Shown here: piece after piece, positions 1 through 9,971 of the stretch
How positions within the stretch are numbered: position 1 is the first letter of the stretch
How the letters are laid out: each line of letters opens with the position of its first letter
Assembly: GCA_013364255.1 (NCBI GenBank)
Contig: CP054936.1
Span: 3,812,853-3,876,852, forward strand
DNA length: 64,000 bases
Direction of reading: 5' to 3'
Origin: Streptomyces seoulensis
GTDB lineage: Bacteria > Actinomycetota > Actinomycetes > Streptomycetales > Streptomycetaceae
The notes under the pieces: model-generated
What the model was told of the DNA's origin: nothing
Seen by the model: only the letters and a program-made list of their open reading frames with translations
The model's database searches: none
Made by a program: the position numbers and the translations under genes

Positions 1-39
1 GGCCGTTGAATCGGTGACGATCGCGACATGGCGGGACAT
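1..39 (-). CDS. DegV family fatty-acid-binding protein, N-terminal fragment
   Basis: Only the first 13 codons lie in the window; the gene runs off the left edge. They read MSRHVAIVTDSTA, which is the typical opening of DegV proteins (V-A-I-V-T-D-S-T), the first strand and fatty-acid-binding loop of the family. DegV proteins (FakB in Firmicutes) bind fatty acids for phosphorylation by a kinase partner. The ATG was chosen because the motif begins directly after it; no strong Shine-Dalgarno is visible. It points the same way as the 246-aa gene and leuS upstream. The motif is clear, but the fragment is too short for certainty. Confidence 0.6.
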   Translation of the reverse strand, partial: MSRHVAIVTDSTA

Positions 40-111
40 GAGCTGGAGGTTACCTGGCGTAGCGCCCGGACGGCATCCCAGCCCCTCTGACCGGGTGTTC
101 CGTGGGCCGGA

Positions 112-852
112 TCAGGTGGTGCTCTCGGGGCGGGGCTTCTTGTTCCAGGAGTAGACCGGGCGGCGGGACGGCGGGGTGATGGCGGGGCGGCCGGGCTCGC
201 GCGCGGCGTCCGGGCGGCCGTCGGCGGAGTCGGCGCGCCCGTCCGCGCGCCCGTCCCCGGCGGCGGCCGGCGGCTCCGCTCCCCGCGGTGGTTCGGCCGG
301 CGTCTCCGCCCGCGTCCAGTGGCGCAGGGCGCCGGCCTCCATGTCGATCTGGGCGCTCAGCGTGTCCAGGTCGTCGTCGGCGAAGCGGTGGGCGCGGTCG
401 CGGGCCGCCCAGCGCAGGGAGTCGGCGGACCGTGTGATGCGGCGGGTGCGGGCGCGCAGGTCCGGGAGCCGGGCGGCGAGGGTCGCGCGGTCCGGCTCGG
501 ACTCCAGGCGCTTGAGCTCGCCGTCCAGTTCGCGGCCGTGCACGCTCAGGCGCTCGAACAGGGCGAGGGACTCCTTGAGCGACTCGTCCTCGGCCGCGCC
601 GGCGTACAGCGCGTCCTGGGTGGCGCGCATCGAGGTGCGCAGGGTGAGCCGCAGTTCGGCCAGTTCGCCCGCCGGTCCCGGCTGCGCCAGGGACCTGGCC
701 CGCAGGGTGTGGTCCTCGACCGTGCGGCGGGCCTGGCTGATCGTGCGGTCCACGCCGCGCTTGGCCGCGCCGACCGCTCTGACCGTGGCGTAGGCGCCGA
801 GCACCACGCAGAGCAGGAAGAGCAGGGCGAAGACTGCGACGACTGCTTCCAC
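112..852 (-). CDS. Single-TM hypothetical protein with a coiled-coil-like body
   Basis: The 246-aa product has an N-terminal hydrophobic helix at about residues 4-25, then a charged Arg/Glu-rich helical stretch to about residue 180. The tail (about 190-246) is disordered and rich in Pro, Ala, Arg and Asp. The likely topology is a membrane anchor with a helical body. I start it at a GTG preceded by GAGGAGGAG at four bases; an upstream in-frame GTG at 879 would overlap that ribosome site. It sits between leuS and the DegV gene in the same orientation. I do not recognise a functional family. The coding call rests on codon bias, start signal and length. Confidence 0.7.
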   Translation of the reverse strand: MEAVVAVFALLFLLCVVLGAYATVRAVGAAKRGVDRTISQARRTVEDHTLRARSLAQPGPAGELAELRLTLRTSMRATQDALYAGAAEDESLKESLALFERLSVHGRELDGELKRLESEPDRATLAARLPDLRARTRRITRSADSLRWAARDRAHRFADDDLDTLSAQIDMEAGALRHWTRAETPAEPPRGAEPPAAAGDGRADGRADSADGRPDAAREPGRPAITPPSRRPVYSWNKKPRPESTT

Positions 853-1094
853 GGCGCTCCTCCTCGGGCTCGGCGGCACGGGCCGCGCCGCTCCTCAACG
901 GTAAACGCAGCGGGCAGGCCCTGGGTTCCGAAAAACCCCGAACCTGCCCGTAGGGGACTACCCGGAGACGCTCACGCCCCGATCATCACACCGCGCGGAT
1001 CACCGCATGCGCACCGCGCGCCGCACATCGCACGCGCACCGCGCGCCACATCCCGCGCGCCACGCCGTTCAGCCGTTCACGCCATTCACGCCGT
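853..1094. other. leuS 3-prime intergenic region with imperfect hairpin and short repeats
   Basis: No gene is visible. CGGGCAGG (911-918) can pair with CCTGCCCG (943-950) around an A-rich loop, which on the minus strand gives a weak terminator-like hairpin downstream of leuS. From about 1005 to 1100 there are short direct repeats of GCGCACCGCGCGCC and TTCACGCCG; the latter overlap the leuS stop codon. Confidence 0.35.
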
Positions 1095-3977
<2,883 letters not shown>

Positions 3978-4032
3978 GATCCTCAAAGCTCCATCAGATC
4001 GACTCTGCCGACGGCTGCGACTTTCGGAAACG

Positions 4033-4057
4033 AAAAATCCCCTCGCACAGGAGGGGA
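4033..4057 (-). terminator. leuS attenuator terminator
   Basis: Read on the minus strand, a stem of CCCCTC and GAGGGG with a six-base loop, closed by an outer T-A pair, is followed directly by five T residues. It lies between the leader peptide and leuS, which is the place of an attenuation terminator. A second hairpin (CCGACC at 4097-4092 with GGTCGG at 4076-4071) lies just upstream. I could not resolve by eye which segments form the competing antiterminator. Confidence 0.75.
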
Positions 4058-4103
4058 CGCCGCGCCGATTCCGACCACCCGCATCGTCGGCGGTCGGGAC
4101 TGA

Positions 4104-4142
4104 TCAGCGCGGCCCGCTAAGCAGAAGGCGTACGGCACGCAT
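4104..4142 (-). CDS. leuS leader peptide MRAVRLLLSGPR
   Basis: This 12-codon reading frame encodes MRAVRLLLSGPR, with three consecutive leucine codons (CTT CTG CTT). CTT is rare in Streptomyces, so ribosome pausing there would be sensitive to charged tRNA-Leu. The stop lies about 47 bases before the terminator stem, consistent with ribosome-mediated attenuation of leuS. There is no Shine-Dalgarno. A TACCCT hexamer (4154-4149) ends six bases before the ATG, so the transcript may start at the A of the ATG and be leaderless; the -35 match is poor. Leucine attenuators upstream of leuS were predicted earlier for some Streptomyces by comparative genomics. Confidence 0.75.
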   Translation of the reverse strand: MRAVRLLLSGPR

Positions 4143-4460
4143 GGCGTCAGGGTACCGCAGGCGTCGAGCGGGCCGCGACGGAGTTCGCGCCGGGCCACGC
4201 CGGACCACCGGGACGGCGGCGAGCCCCTCCAGGAAGGCGGCCGTCCCCCTTCAGGAAGGCGACGCTCCGCTTGTGGAGGCGGGGAAAAGCTGTCCGGAGC
4301 GAAATGCTCACCGGGCGTGACGATCCCCATAAGCACAACGGAAAGCCCCTCCGCCACGTAGATAACAAGGCAATAACTCAAACCGCGTACCGACCGGTTT
4401 GGAGCCGCTTAGAGTTCGTCCCCTCGGGACCGCTCACCCGAACCGCTCGGAGTCGCCCCC
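4143..4460. promoter_or_regulatory. Divergent promoter region, leuS leader / haem membrane protein
   Basis: This region separates the minus-strand leuS leader from the plus-strand membrane gene. A TACCCT hexamer at 4154-4149 is a candidate -10 for the leader. Toward the plus-strand gene, TTGGAG followed by TTAGAG (about 4399-4415) is a weak promoter-like pair. The stretch 4340-4400 is less GC-rich than its surroundings, as expected for a promoter zone. No gene is seen. Confidence 0.4.
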
Positions 4461-5744
4461 ATGAACCCTCGTCGCCGTCACAGCTCGCTCCCCAAACCGG
4501 GCCGCTCGGCCTACGGAGCGGCGTCCGCCGTCGTCCTGCTCCTGATACCCGTGGTCGTCCTGGCCGGCGGCAGCCAGTTCCGCGAGTTCCTGAACTTCGG
4601 CGCGGGCGTCCTCTCCCTCGTCTCCCTCAGCTGCTCGGTGATCTGGGGCCTGGTCGCCCAGGACCGCATCTTCCTCAACACCCGCCAGCGGATCGTGGGC
4701 CAAGCCGTGCACCGCACCACCGCGGTCGCCTCGATCGCCTTCCTGCTGCTGCACATCACCACCAAGATCGCCCTGGACCACACCCAGGTGATCGCCGCGG
4801 TCGTCCCCTTCTCGCTCGGCGTCACCGGAAGCGCCGGCCTGATCGGGCTCGGCTCCCTGGCCGGACTGCTGATGGTCTTCGTGGGCATCACCGGCGCCCT
4901 GCGCGGCAACTTCGCCACCCCCGCCCCGGTCGCCGCGCGCTGGCGGGCCATGCACATGCTGGCCTATCCGGCCTGGTGCGCCGCACTGGTCCACGGCCTG
5001 TACGCGGGCCGCCAGGCCAAGCCGGTCTTCGTCATCCTGTACAGCCTGTCCCTGCTCGGCGTCATGGGCGCGCTCGCGCTGCGCGCGGCGCCGCGCCCGG
5101 TCAAGCGCCGGATCGCCGACCGCCTGATGAACCTGCTGGGCGGCGGCGACCGCCCGGAGCTGAGCGACCTGGACGCGAGCCGGGCCAGGACGGACCGGTC
5201 CGCGCTGCCGGGCTACGAGGGCGCGGCGGCCGACCGGCCCACGCGCGCCGGAGCAGGCGCCGGCCCCCTGCCCCGGGTCCCGCCCGCCGCGTCGCCGTAC
5301 GACCTCCCCTCCGCGCCGGAGTCCGCCGCCGGCTTCGCGGCCGCCTACCGGGCCGTGTCGGCCCCGCAGGCGGACCGGGCCATGTACCAGGACATGGCGT
5401 ACGACCTGCGCGCCACGGAGGCGATGCCGCGCGTGGAGGCCCCCGGCGGCGTGCCGGGCGGCTGGCCCGTGCCCTCGCCGCCGCCCGTCGGCGAGGCGCC
5501 CCCGTCGGCCTACGACCCCCTGACCGACACCGGATACACCCTCCCCGCCCACGACAATCCGGGCGCGCACCCCTACGGCGGACGTGATGTGTACGACACC
5601 GGTGAGACGAACCCGCTCCACGGCGCGTACAACTCCCCAGACATGTACACGAGCGGTCCCGCCACTGAAACACCCCCCGGCGCCCCCTTCGACGCGCCGG
5701 GTCCGGGCGAACCTTGGAACACGCCTTCCGGAGGCCACAGGTGA
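4461..5744 (+). CDS. Cytochrome b / ferric-reductase-like membrane protein
   Basis: The 427-aa product has about six transmembrane helices in residues 15-220, then a long Pro/Gly/Tyr-rich cytoplasmic tail (about 220-427). Histidines inside the helices (VHRTTAV, LLHITTK, MHMLAYP, LVHGLY) are spaced like the haem ligands of cytochrome b561 or ferric-reductase-like domains. The final codons overlap the next gene by four bases (GTGA), so the two are translationally coupled. Its partner is a NuoF-like iron-sulfur flavoprotein, which suggests electron flow from a soluble reductase to a membrane haem. The acceptor is unknown. Only CGGAG at a long distance resembles a ribosome site for this ATG. Confidence 0.75.
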   Translation: MNPRRRHSSLPKPGRSAYGAASAVVLLLIPVVVLAGGSQFREFLNFGAGVLSLVSLSCSVIWGLVAQDRIFLNTRQRIVGQAVHRTTAVASIAFLLLHITTKIALDHTQVIAAVVPFSLGVTGSAGLIGLGSLAGLLMVFVGITGALRGNFATPAPVAARWRAMHMLAYPAWCAALVHGLYAGRQAKPVFVILYSLSLLGVMGALALRAAPRPVKRRIADRLMNLLGGGDRPELSDLDASRARTDRSALPGYEGAAADRPTRAGAGAGPLPRVPPAASPYDLPSAPESAAGFAAAYRAVSAPQADRAMYQDMAYDLRATEAMPRVEAPGGVPGGWPVPSPPPVGEAPPSAYDPLTDTGYTLPAHDNPGAHPYGGRDVYDTGETNPLHGAYNSPDMYTSGPATETPPGAPFDAPGPGEPWNTPSGGHR

Positions 5745-7351
5745 ACGAGGCCCTGCCCGACGTCCCGGAGGTCCGCGTCGTCGGACTCCCTCAGCTCACG
5801 TCGGGCTTCGACCTTGTCGAACGACTCGATCTGCCCATGCACCTCAAAGTGCACGGGCCGCTCGAACCGCTGGGCGGCGAGCAGCTCGCGCAGCTCGCCG
5901 AGGCCATCAATCTCAGGGGCCGCGGCGGCGCGGGCTTCCCCTTCCACAAGAAGCTGCGCTCGGTCGCCGAGTCGGCGATCAAGCGCGGCGTACGGCCGGT
6001 CGTCGTCGTCAACGGCAGCGAGGACGAACCGGCCTGCCGCAAGGACACGGTGCTCATCAACCGTGCCCCGCACCTCATCCTGGACGGCGCGCTGCTGTGC
6101 GCCGAGGCCCTGGGCGCCCGCACGCTCGTGGTGGGGGTCACCCGGGAGTCCACCCAGCGCTCCATGGAGGCCGCCCTCGCCGAGCGCGGCCTCGGCAACG
6201 GCCGCCGATCGGCACTGCGCGCGCGGGTGCAGCGCAACCCGGTGCGCATGGTCACCGGCGCCGCCGCCTCGCTGATCCGCTCCATCGACGGCGGTCCGGC
6301 GATCCCGCCGGGCCGCAAGGTCAGCGCCTCGCAGACCGGCGTGGGCGGCGCGCCCACCCTGCTGTCCAACGCCGAGACGTTCGCGCAGCTGGCGATCGCC
6401 GCCCGCATCGGCCCCGAGCGCTACGGCAACACCGGCCTGTACGACGAGCCGGGCACCGTGCTGCTGACCGTCTCCGGCGCCGTCGCCCGCCCCATGGTGA
6501 TCGAGGTCCCCACCGGCGTGCCGCTGCGCTACGTCCTGCAACTGGCCGGCGCGCCGCCGGTGCCGCAGGGTGTGCTGACCGGCGGCTACCACGGCAGGTG
6601 GATCGACGCGGCGACCGTCGACGAGGCGATCGTCTCGCGCAACTCGCTGGACGCGGTGGGCGGTTCGCTCGGCGCCGGGGCCATCCTGCCGATCGGCCAG
6701 AACACCTGTCCGCTGGGTGAGTCGCTCCAGGTCGCCAAGTGGCTGGCGGAGGAGAGCGCGGGCCAGTGCGGTCCCTGCTACCTCGGTCTGCCGGCCGCCG
6801 CGCGCGGTCTGGAGGACATCCTGAACGGCGGCGGTCCGGCCGCTCTGGAGGCGCTCAAGCAGGTCGCCCGGAACGTGAAGCGGCGCGGCGCGTGCTCGCA
6901 CCCGGACGGTTCGGCGATGTTCCTGGAGTCCACCGTCAAGGCGTTCACCGACGACCTGGCCGCCCATGTCCTCGGCAACGGCTGCGGACGCCCCGTGGAG
7001 GGCGTGCTGCCGCTCTTCGAGGGGGGCAGGGCGCCGACGGGCATCCCCGGCGGCGGCGCGGCCGACGAGACCGGCCCGAGCCGGCAGAAGATCCACGTCG
7101 ACTGGACGCTGTGCCGCGGTCACGGCCTGTGCGCGGACATCCTCCCGGAGGTCTTCGAACTGGGCGCCGACGGCTTCCCGACCGTCGCCCAGGCGCAGGT
7201 GCCCCGGTACGCGGAGGCCAAGGCGCTGCGCGCCGTGCGCCGCTGCCCCGCGCTGGCACTGCGCCTGGAGGAGGACACGCGCGCGCAGGCGCCGGCCCGC
7301 AACCTGCCGGTCCTCTCCCAGGGGCGGGGCCGCCGGGCGCTGGGCCGCTGA
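5741..7351 (+). CDS. NuoF-like NADH dehydrogenase subunit with fused ferredoxin domain
   Basis: The 536-aa product resembles the 51-kDa NuoF subunit: a glycine-rich nucleotide/FMN site (RGRGGAGFPF, residues 59-68), an SLBB-type middle, and a cluster region with Cys343, Cys346 and Cys385. The third Cys of the usual C-x2-C-x2-C is replaced by Gly349, so the N3-type cluster may be incomplete or use Cys322. The C-terminus (about 445-515) is a ferredoxin domain with CRGHGLC and a later RRCP, as in 3Fe-4S ferredoxins. GTG 5741 is the start because it overlaps the TGA of the upstream gene. It is not part of a nuo operon and probably donates electrons to the adjacent haem protein. Confidence 0.8.
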   Translation: MNEALPDVPEVRVVGLPQLTSGFDLVERLDLPMHLKVHGPLEPLGGEQLAQLAEAINLRGRGGAGFPFHKKLRSVAESAIKRGVRPVVVVNGSEDEPACRKDTVLINRAPHLILDGALLCAEALGARTLVVGVTRESTQRSMEAALAERGLGNGRRSALRARVQRNPVRMVTGAAASLIRSIDGGPAIPPGRKVSASQTGVGGAPTLLSNAETFAQLAIAARIGPERYGNTGLYDEPGTVLLTVSGAVARPMVIEVPTGVPLRYVLQLAGAPPVPQGVLTGGYHGRWIDAATVDEAIVSRNSLDAVGGSLGAGAILPIGQNTCPLGESLQVAKWLAEESAGQCGPCYLGLPAAARGLEDILNGGGPAALEALKQVARNVKRRGACSHPDGSAMFLESTVKAFTDDLAAHVLGNGCGRPVEGVLPLFEGGRAPTGIPGGGAADETGPSRQKIHVDWTLCRGHGLCADILPEVFELGADGFPTVAQAQVPRYAEAKALRAVRRCPALALRLEEDTRAQAPARNLPVLSQGRGRRALGR

Positions 7352-7470
7352 CGTCCGCCACGGCGGGTCACCCTCCGGGGCCGGCCCGCCGTTTGGCCGC
7401 GAGGCGCGCGAAGGGCGCGGCGGGCAAGACGTGTTGGACGAACAAGGAGTGTCGGACGAACGGAAAACAT

Positions 7471-7506
7471 CGAGGGCGGATCATCCGATCGGATGATCCG
7501 CCCTCG
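7471..7506 (-). terminator. Perfect 36-bp palindrome, tRNA-Ala terminator
   Basis: Two 18-base arms, CGAGGGCGGATCATCCGA and its exact complement, abut with no spacer. On the minus strand a TTTT run follows three bases later, and the structure starts seven bases beyond the tRNA 3-prime end. It therefore serves as the tRNA-Ala terminator and may also stop read-through from the NuoF-like gene on the other strand. Confidence 0.8.
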
Positions 7507-7513
7507 ACTACTG

Positions 7514-7586
7514 TGGAGCTAAGGAGAATTGAACTCCTGACCTCCTGCATGCCATGCAGGCGCTCTACCAACTGAGCTATAGCCCC
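7514..7586 (-). tRNA. tRNA-Ala (anticodon GGC), copy 1
   Basis: The 73-base gene folds as a standard cloverleaf: acceptor GGGGCTA/TAGCTCC with discriminator A, a D-arm with AGCTCAGTTGGTAGAGC, anticodon loop ATGGCAT giving anticodon GGC, and a T-arm with GTTCAAT. CCA is not encoded. It is identical over its full length to the gene at 11014-11086, 3.5 kb away in the same orientation. Confidence 0.97.
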
Positions 7587-7736
7587 TTGTCCTGCTCCGC
7601 CCGGTTTCCCCGGCGGCGATGCCAACATTACACGGTCGAGGGGGTGCTTCACCAAATCGGTTTCCGGTGCGCCCCTCATGACCGCCCTCCACGACTTCGG
7701 CCGGGTCCCACGCGGGGCCCCGGCCGACGGCACGTG

Positions 7737-7970
7737 TCACGCCGTGACGAACGAGTAGAAGCGCTTGAGGGTGCAGTGCTCCTCCAGGAGCCGGCCGTAG
7801 ATCGGCTCGCCCTCCAGCTCGCGGTACGTCTCGATCGGGTCGCCTTTTATGATCAGCGCCCGCGCGCACTCCTCGCACCAGTACTGGTAGTCGGGATTGA
7901 CCGGCTCCATGTCGCGGACGATCGGCGTACCACTGCCGCACCAGTCGCACTTCCGCCTGTGTGCACCCAT
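7737..7970 (-). CDS. Small Cys-rich zinc-binding-like protein, 77 aa
   Basis: The 77-aa product carries two CxxC pairs (CDWCG near residue 8 and CEECA near residue 32) spaced like a treble-clef or ribbon zinc site, followed by a charged helical C-terminus. The ATG lies three bases after the stop of the 57-aa gene, so the two are almost certainly co-translated. The partner also has two CxxC pairs, which suggests a two-protein zinc unit. I do not recognise a named family. Start and reading frame are well supported by the tight spacing. Confidence 0.75.
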   Translation of the reverse strand: MGAHRRKCDWCGSGTPIVRDMEPVNPDYQYWCEECARALIIKGDPIETYRELEGEPIYGRLLEEHCTLKRFYSFVTA

Positions 7971-7973
7971 CGC

Positions 7974-8147
7974 TCAGCTCCAGCTGTGGCCGCAGGCCGT
8001 ACACACGTACGAGATCCCGCCGTTGTCGCCGAGGACTTGGGCCACGTGCAGGGAGCCGCAGGAGGGGCACAGGAGGCGGGTGGACGTGTTCTGGGTCGAC
8101 ACCGCGTCGAGGAGGTGACCGACCTCCTCGAGGATGCTCGCAGGCAT
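7974..8147 (-). CDS. Zinc-ribbon small protein, 57 aa
   Basis: The reading frame begins MPASILEEVG and ends HSWS. A helical N-terminal half (about residues 1-22) precedes a zinc ribbon with CPSCG near residue 27 and CTACGH near residue 49, the spacing of rubredoxin-like or TFIIS-like ribbons. GGGAGGGAG lies six bases before the ATG, a strong ribosome site. The stop is followed after three bases by the ATG of the 77-aa protein. A DNA, RNA or protein binding adaptor is the natural guess, but nothing specific can be assigned. Confidence 0.75.
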   Translation of the reverse strand: MPASILEEVGHLLDAVSTQNTSTRLLCPSCGSLHVAQVLGDNGGISYVCTACGHSWS

Positions 8148-8216
8148 CGGTACTCCCTCCCGTCGGGCCGCGCCCCCTTCCGGCCGTTTGATTCTGCCAC
8201 GGCCGGGCCGATACGG

Positions 8217-9779
8217 TCAGCGACGCCTTGGTACCAGTCCGGCCACGGCGCCCGCCACGGCCGTCCCGGCCAGCGCGAACACGCACGCCGAGAGCGCTCG
8301 CGCAGAGGTATACGCCCCCGGGTCCCCCAATGACTCAAGCCGGCTCAGGAACAGCGTGCCGAACGCCGCCACTCCGATGAGCTGACCGAGCTGCGCGACG
8401 GTGGCGAGCAGTCCGCTGGCGTCCGCCGCGTCCTCGGGCCGTACGGCGGCCAGCGCGCCGGTGAGCGTCGGACTGAAGCCGAGCGCGAGCCCCGCGCCCA
8501 CACCGGCGAACGCCGCGTAGAGGAGCGCTCCGCCGCTGCCGCCGCCCCGGAACGCCAGGGCGACACCGGTCACCGACAGCGCGGCCAGAACGAACCCGGC
8601 CGGGCTCAGCCACCGCAGGCACCAGGCCGGCCACCTGCGCCAGGTCAGCCCGACCAGGCCGAAGGCGACCGCGGTCGGCACGAACGTGAGGCCCGCCCGG
8701 AGCGCGCCGTAACCGAGGCCGCCCTGCACGTGCAGGGTGAGCGCGAACAGGAAGCCGCCGTTGACGGCCATCACGGCCAGGATCTGGAAGACGGCCCGGC
8801 CCATGCCGGGATGGCGCAGCACCCGCGGGGTGATGAGCGGCGCGCCGCCGCGCCGGGCGAGGCGCGCCTCGTACCCGCCGAAGACGCCGGACAGCACCAC
8901 CGAGGCGGCCAGCGACAGCCAGGACCACAGCGGCCAGTCCTGTTCCTGTCCGAGCACCAGCGGCACCGTCAGCAGCGAGACGGCCGCGCCGAGCAGCGCC
9001 ATGCCGGGCAGATCCAGGCCGCGCGGCCGGGCGTTCGCCCCGGCGGCGCCCACTCCGGGGGCGCCCGCTCCGGCGGCGCCCGCTCCGGCGGCGCCCGCTC
9101 CGGCGGCGCGCGCCCCCGCGGGCTCCGCCGCGCCCTCGCGCGGCAGGACCCGCCGGCCCACGGCCAGGAGTACGGCGCCCACCGGCACGTTGACCAGGAA
9201 CACCGGCCGCCAGCCGGTGCCGAACAGGTCCGCCGCGACCAGCGCCCCGCCCACGATCTGCCCGGCCGCCGCGCCGACGGCGAGGACCGCCGAGTACGCG
9301 CCGAGCGCCCGCACCCGGGCCTCGCCGGTGAAGGCGCGCTGGATCAGGCTGAGCACCTGCGGGATCATCAGCGCCGCGCCGGCGCCCTGCACCAGCCGGA
9401 AGACGATCAGCTCGGTGATGCCCGGCGCCAGCCCGCAGGCGAGGGAGGCGGCGGTGAACAGGGCCAGTCCGGCGAGGTGGACCCGGCCGGGCCCGAACCG
9501 GCCGCCGAGCCGGGCCCCCGTGATCAGCAGGACCGAGTAGGTGATGGCGTATCCGGCGATCACGAGTTGCAGGTCGGCGCCCGAGGCGTGCAGGTCGGCG
9601 CCGATGGTCGGGGCGGCGACGTTGACGATGAACACGTCGAGGAGCGCCATGAACTGGGCGGCGAGCACGGTGGCGAGCAACGGCCGGGACCCGTTGTCAG
9701 TGGTGGGTGATTGAGTGGTGACAGCGCGTGATTCCGGACGCACCGAGGGTTCCGGACCCGTCCGAGGTGTGGTCGTCAT
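8217..9779 (-). CDS. MFS drug exporter, DHA2 (14-TM) type
   Basis: The 520-aa product has the layout of a DHA2-family proton antiporter, with about 14 helices. The first helix reads LLATVLAAQFMALLDVFIVNVAAP, here cut to AQFMALLDVFIVNVAAPTI as the family signature; motif A-like GARLGGRFGPGR follows helix 2, and a motif C-like GQIVGGAL occurs later. The central loop between helices 6 and 7 carries an AGAGA pentapeptide repeat from a 15-bp tandem repeat. It is divergent from an XRE regulator 193 bases away, the usual arrangement of an exporter and its local repressor. The substrate cannot be told. Confidence 0.88.
   Translation of the reverse strand: MTTTPRTGPEPSVRPESRAVTTQSPTTDNGSRPLLATVLAAQFMALLDVFIVNVAAPTIGADLHASGADLQLVIAGYAITYSVLLITGARLGGRFGPGRVHLAGLALFTAASLACGLAPGITELIVFRLVQGAGAALMIPQVLSLIQRAFTGEARVRALGAYSAVLAVGAAAGQIVGGALVAADLFGTGWRPVFLVNVPVGAVLLAVGRRVLPREGAAEPAGARAAGAGAAGAGAAGAGAPGVGAAGANARPRGLDLPGMALLGAAVSLLTVPLVLGQEQDWPLWSWLSLAASVVLSGVFGGYEARLARRGGAPLITPRVLRHPGMGRAVFQILAVMAVNGGFLFALTLHVQGGLGYGALRAGLTFVPTAVAFGLVGLTWRRWPAWCLRWLSPAGFVLAALSVTGVALAFRGGGSGGALLYAAFAGVGAGLALGFSPTLTGALAAVRPEDAADASGLLATVAQLGQLIGVAAFGTLFLSRLESLGDPGAYTSARALSACVFALAGTAVAGAVAGLVPRRR
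9046..9105 (-). repeat. 15-bp tandem repeat in MFS central loop
   Basis: Four consecutive 15-base units follow GCGCCCGCTCCGGCG; the first copy differs at two or three bases and the next three are identical. They encode alternating Ala/Gly pentapeptides in the cytoplasmic loop of the exporter. The repeat keeps the frame, so copy-number change would lengthen or shorten the loop without truncating the protein. Confidence 0.85.
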
Positions 9780-9971
9780 GCCGTCGAGCCTCGCCGTGCC
9801 CCGGTACGGGTGCCGAGTGCCCGGCGATGCTGGTACCGACAGCACCTGGCAAGGAACGGACGGGGGCCCGAGGATGAGAACGGGGAGATCAACGCACAGG
9901 AACGACGAGAACGACGGGGACGACGGGGACGACGGGGGTGACCGTATGCGACGGGGATGTGGGGTGACACG
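9780..9971. promoter_or_regulatory. MFS/XRE divergent promoter with candidate operator
   Basis: This 192-base region separates the exporter and regulator genes. TGCTG (9828-9832) and CAGCA (9840-9844) form inverted arms around GTACCGA, a 17-base partial palindrome that could be the regulator's operator. Bases 9900-9950 are a run of GACGACGGG-like repeats leading into the regulator gene. Confidence 0.4.

Noticed and set aside
4143..4160. GGTACCGC near the leuS leader as a T-box core
   Set aside because: The T-box core needs AGGGTGGTACCGCG with a specifier hairpin. Only GGTACC matches, and a leucine-codon leader peptide explains the region better.
5741..7351. NuoF-like gene as part of complex I
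   Set aside because: No nuoE, nuoG or other subunits are nearby, and the protein has a fused ferredoxin domain and an incomplete cluster motif.
9957..9971. ATG at 9957 as start of the XRE regulator
   Set aside because: GGGG lies directly against it with no spacing, while ATG 9972 has a better-spaced GGGGTGA.
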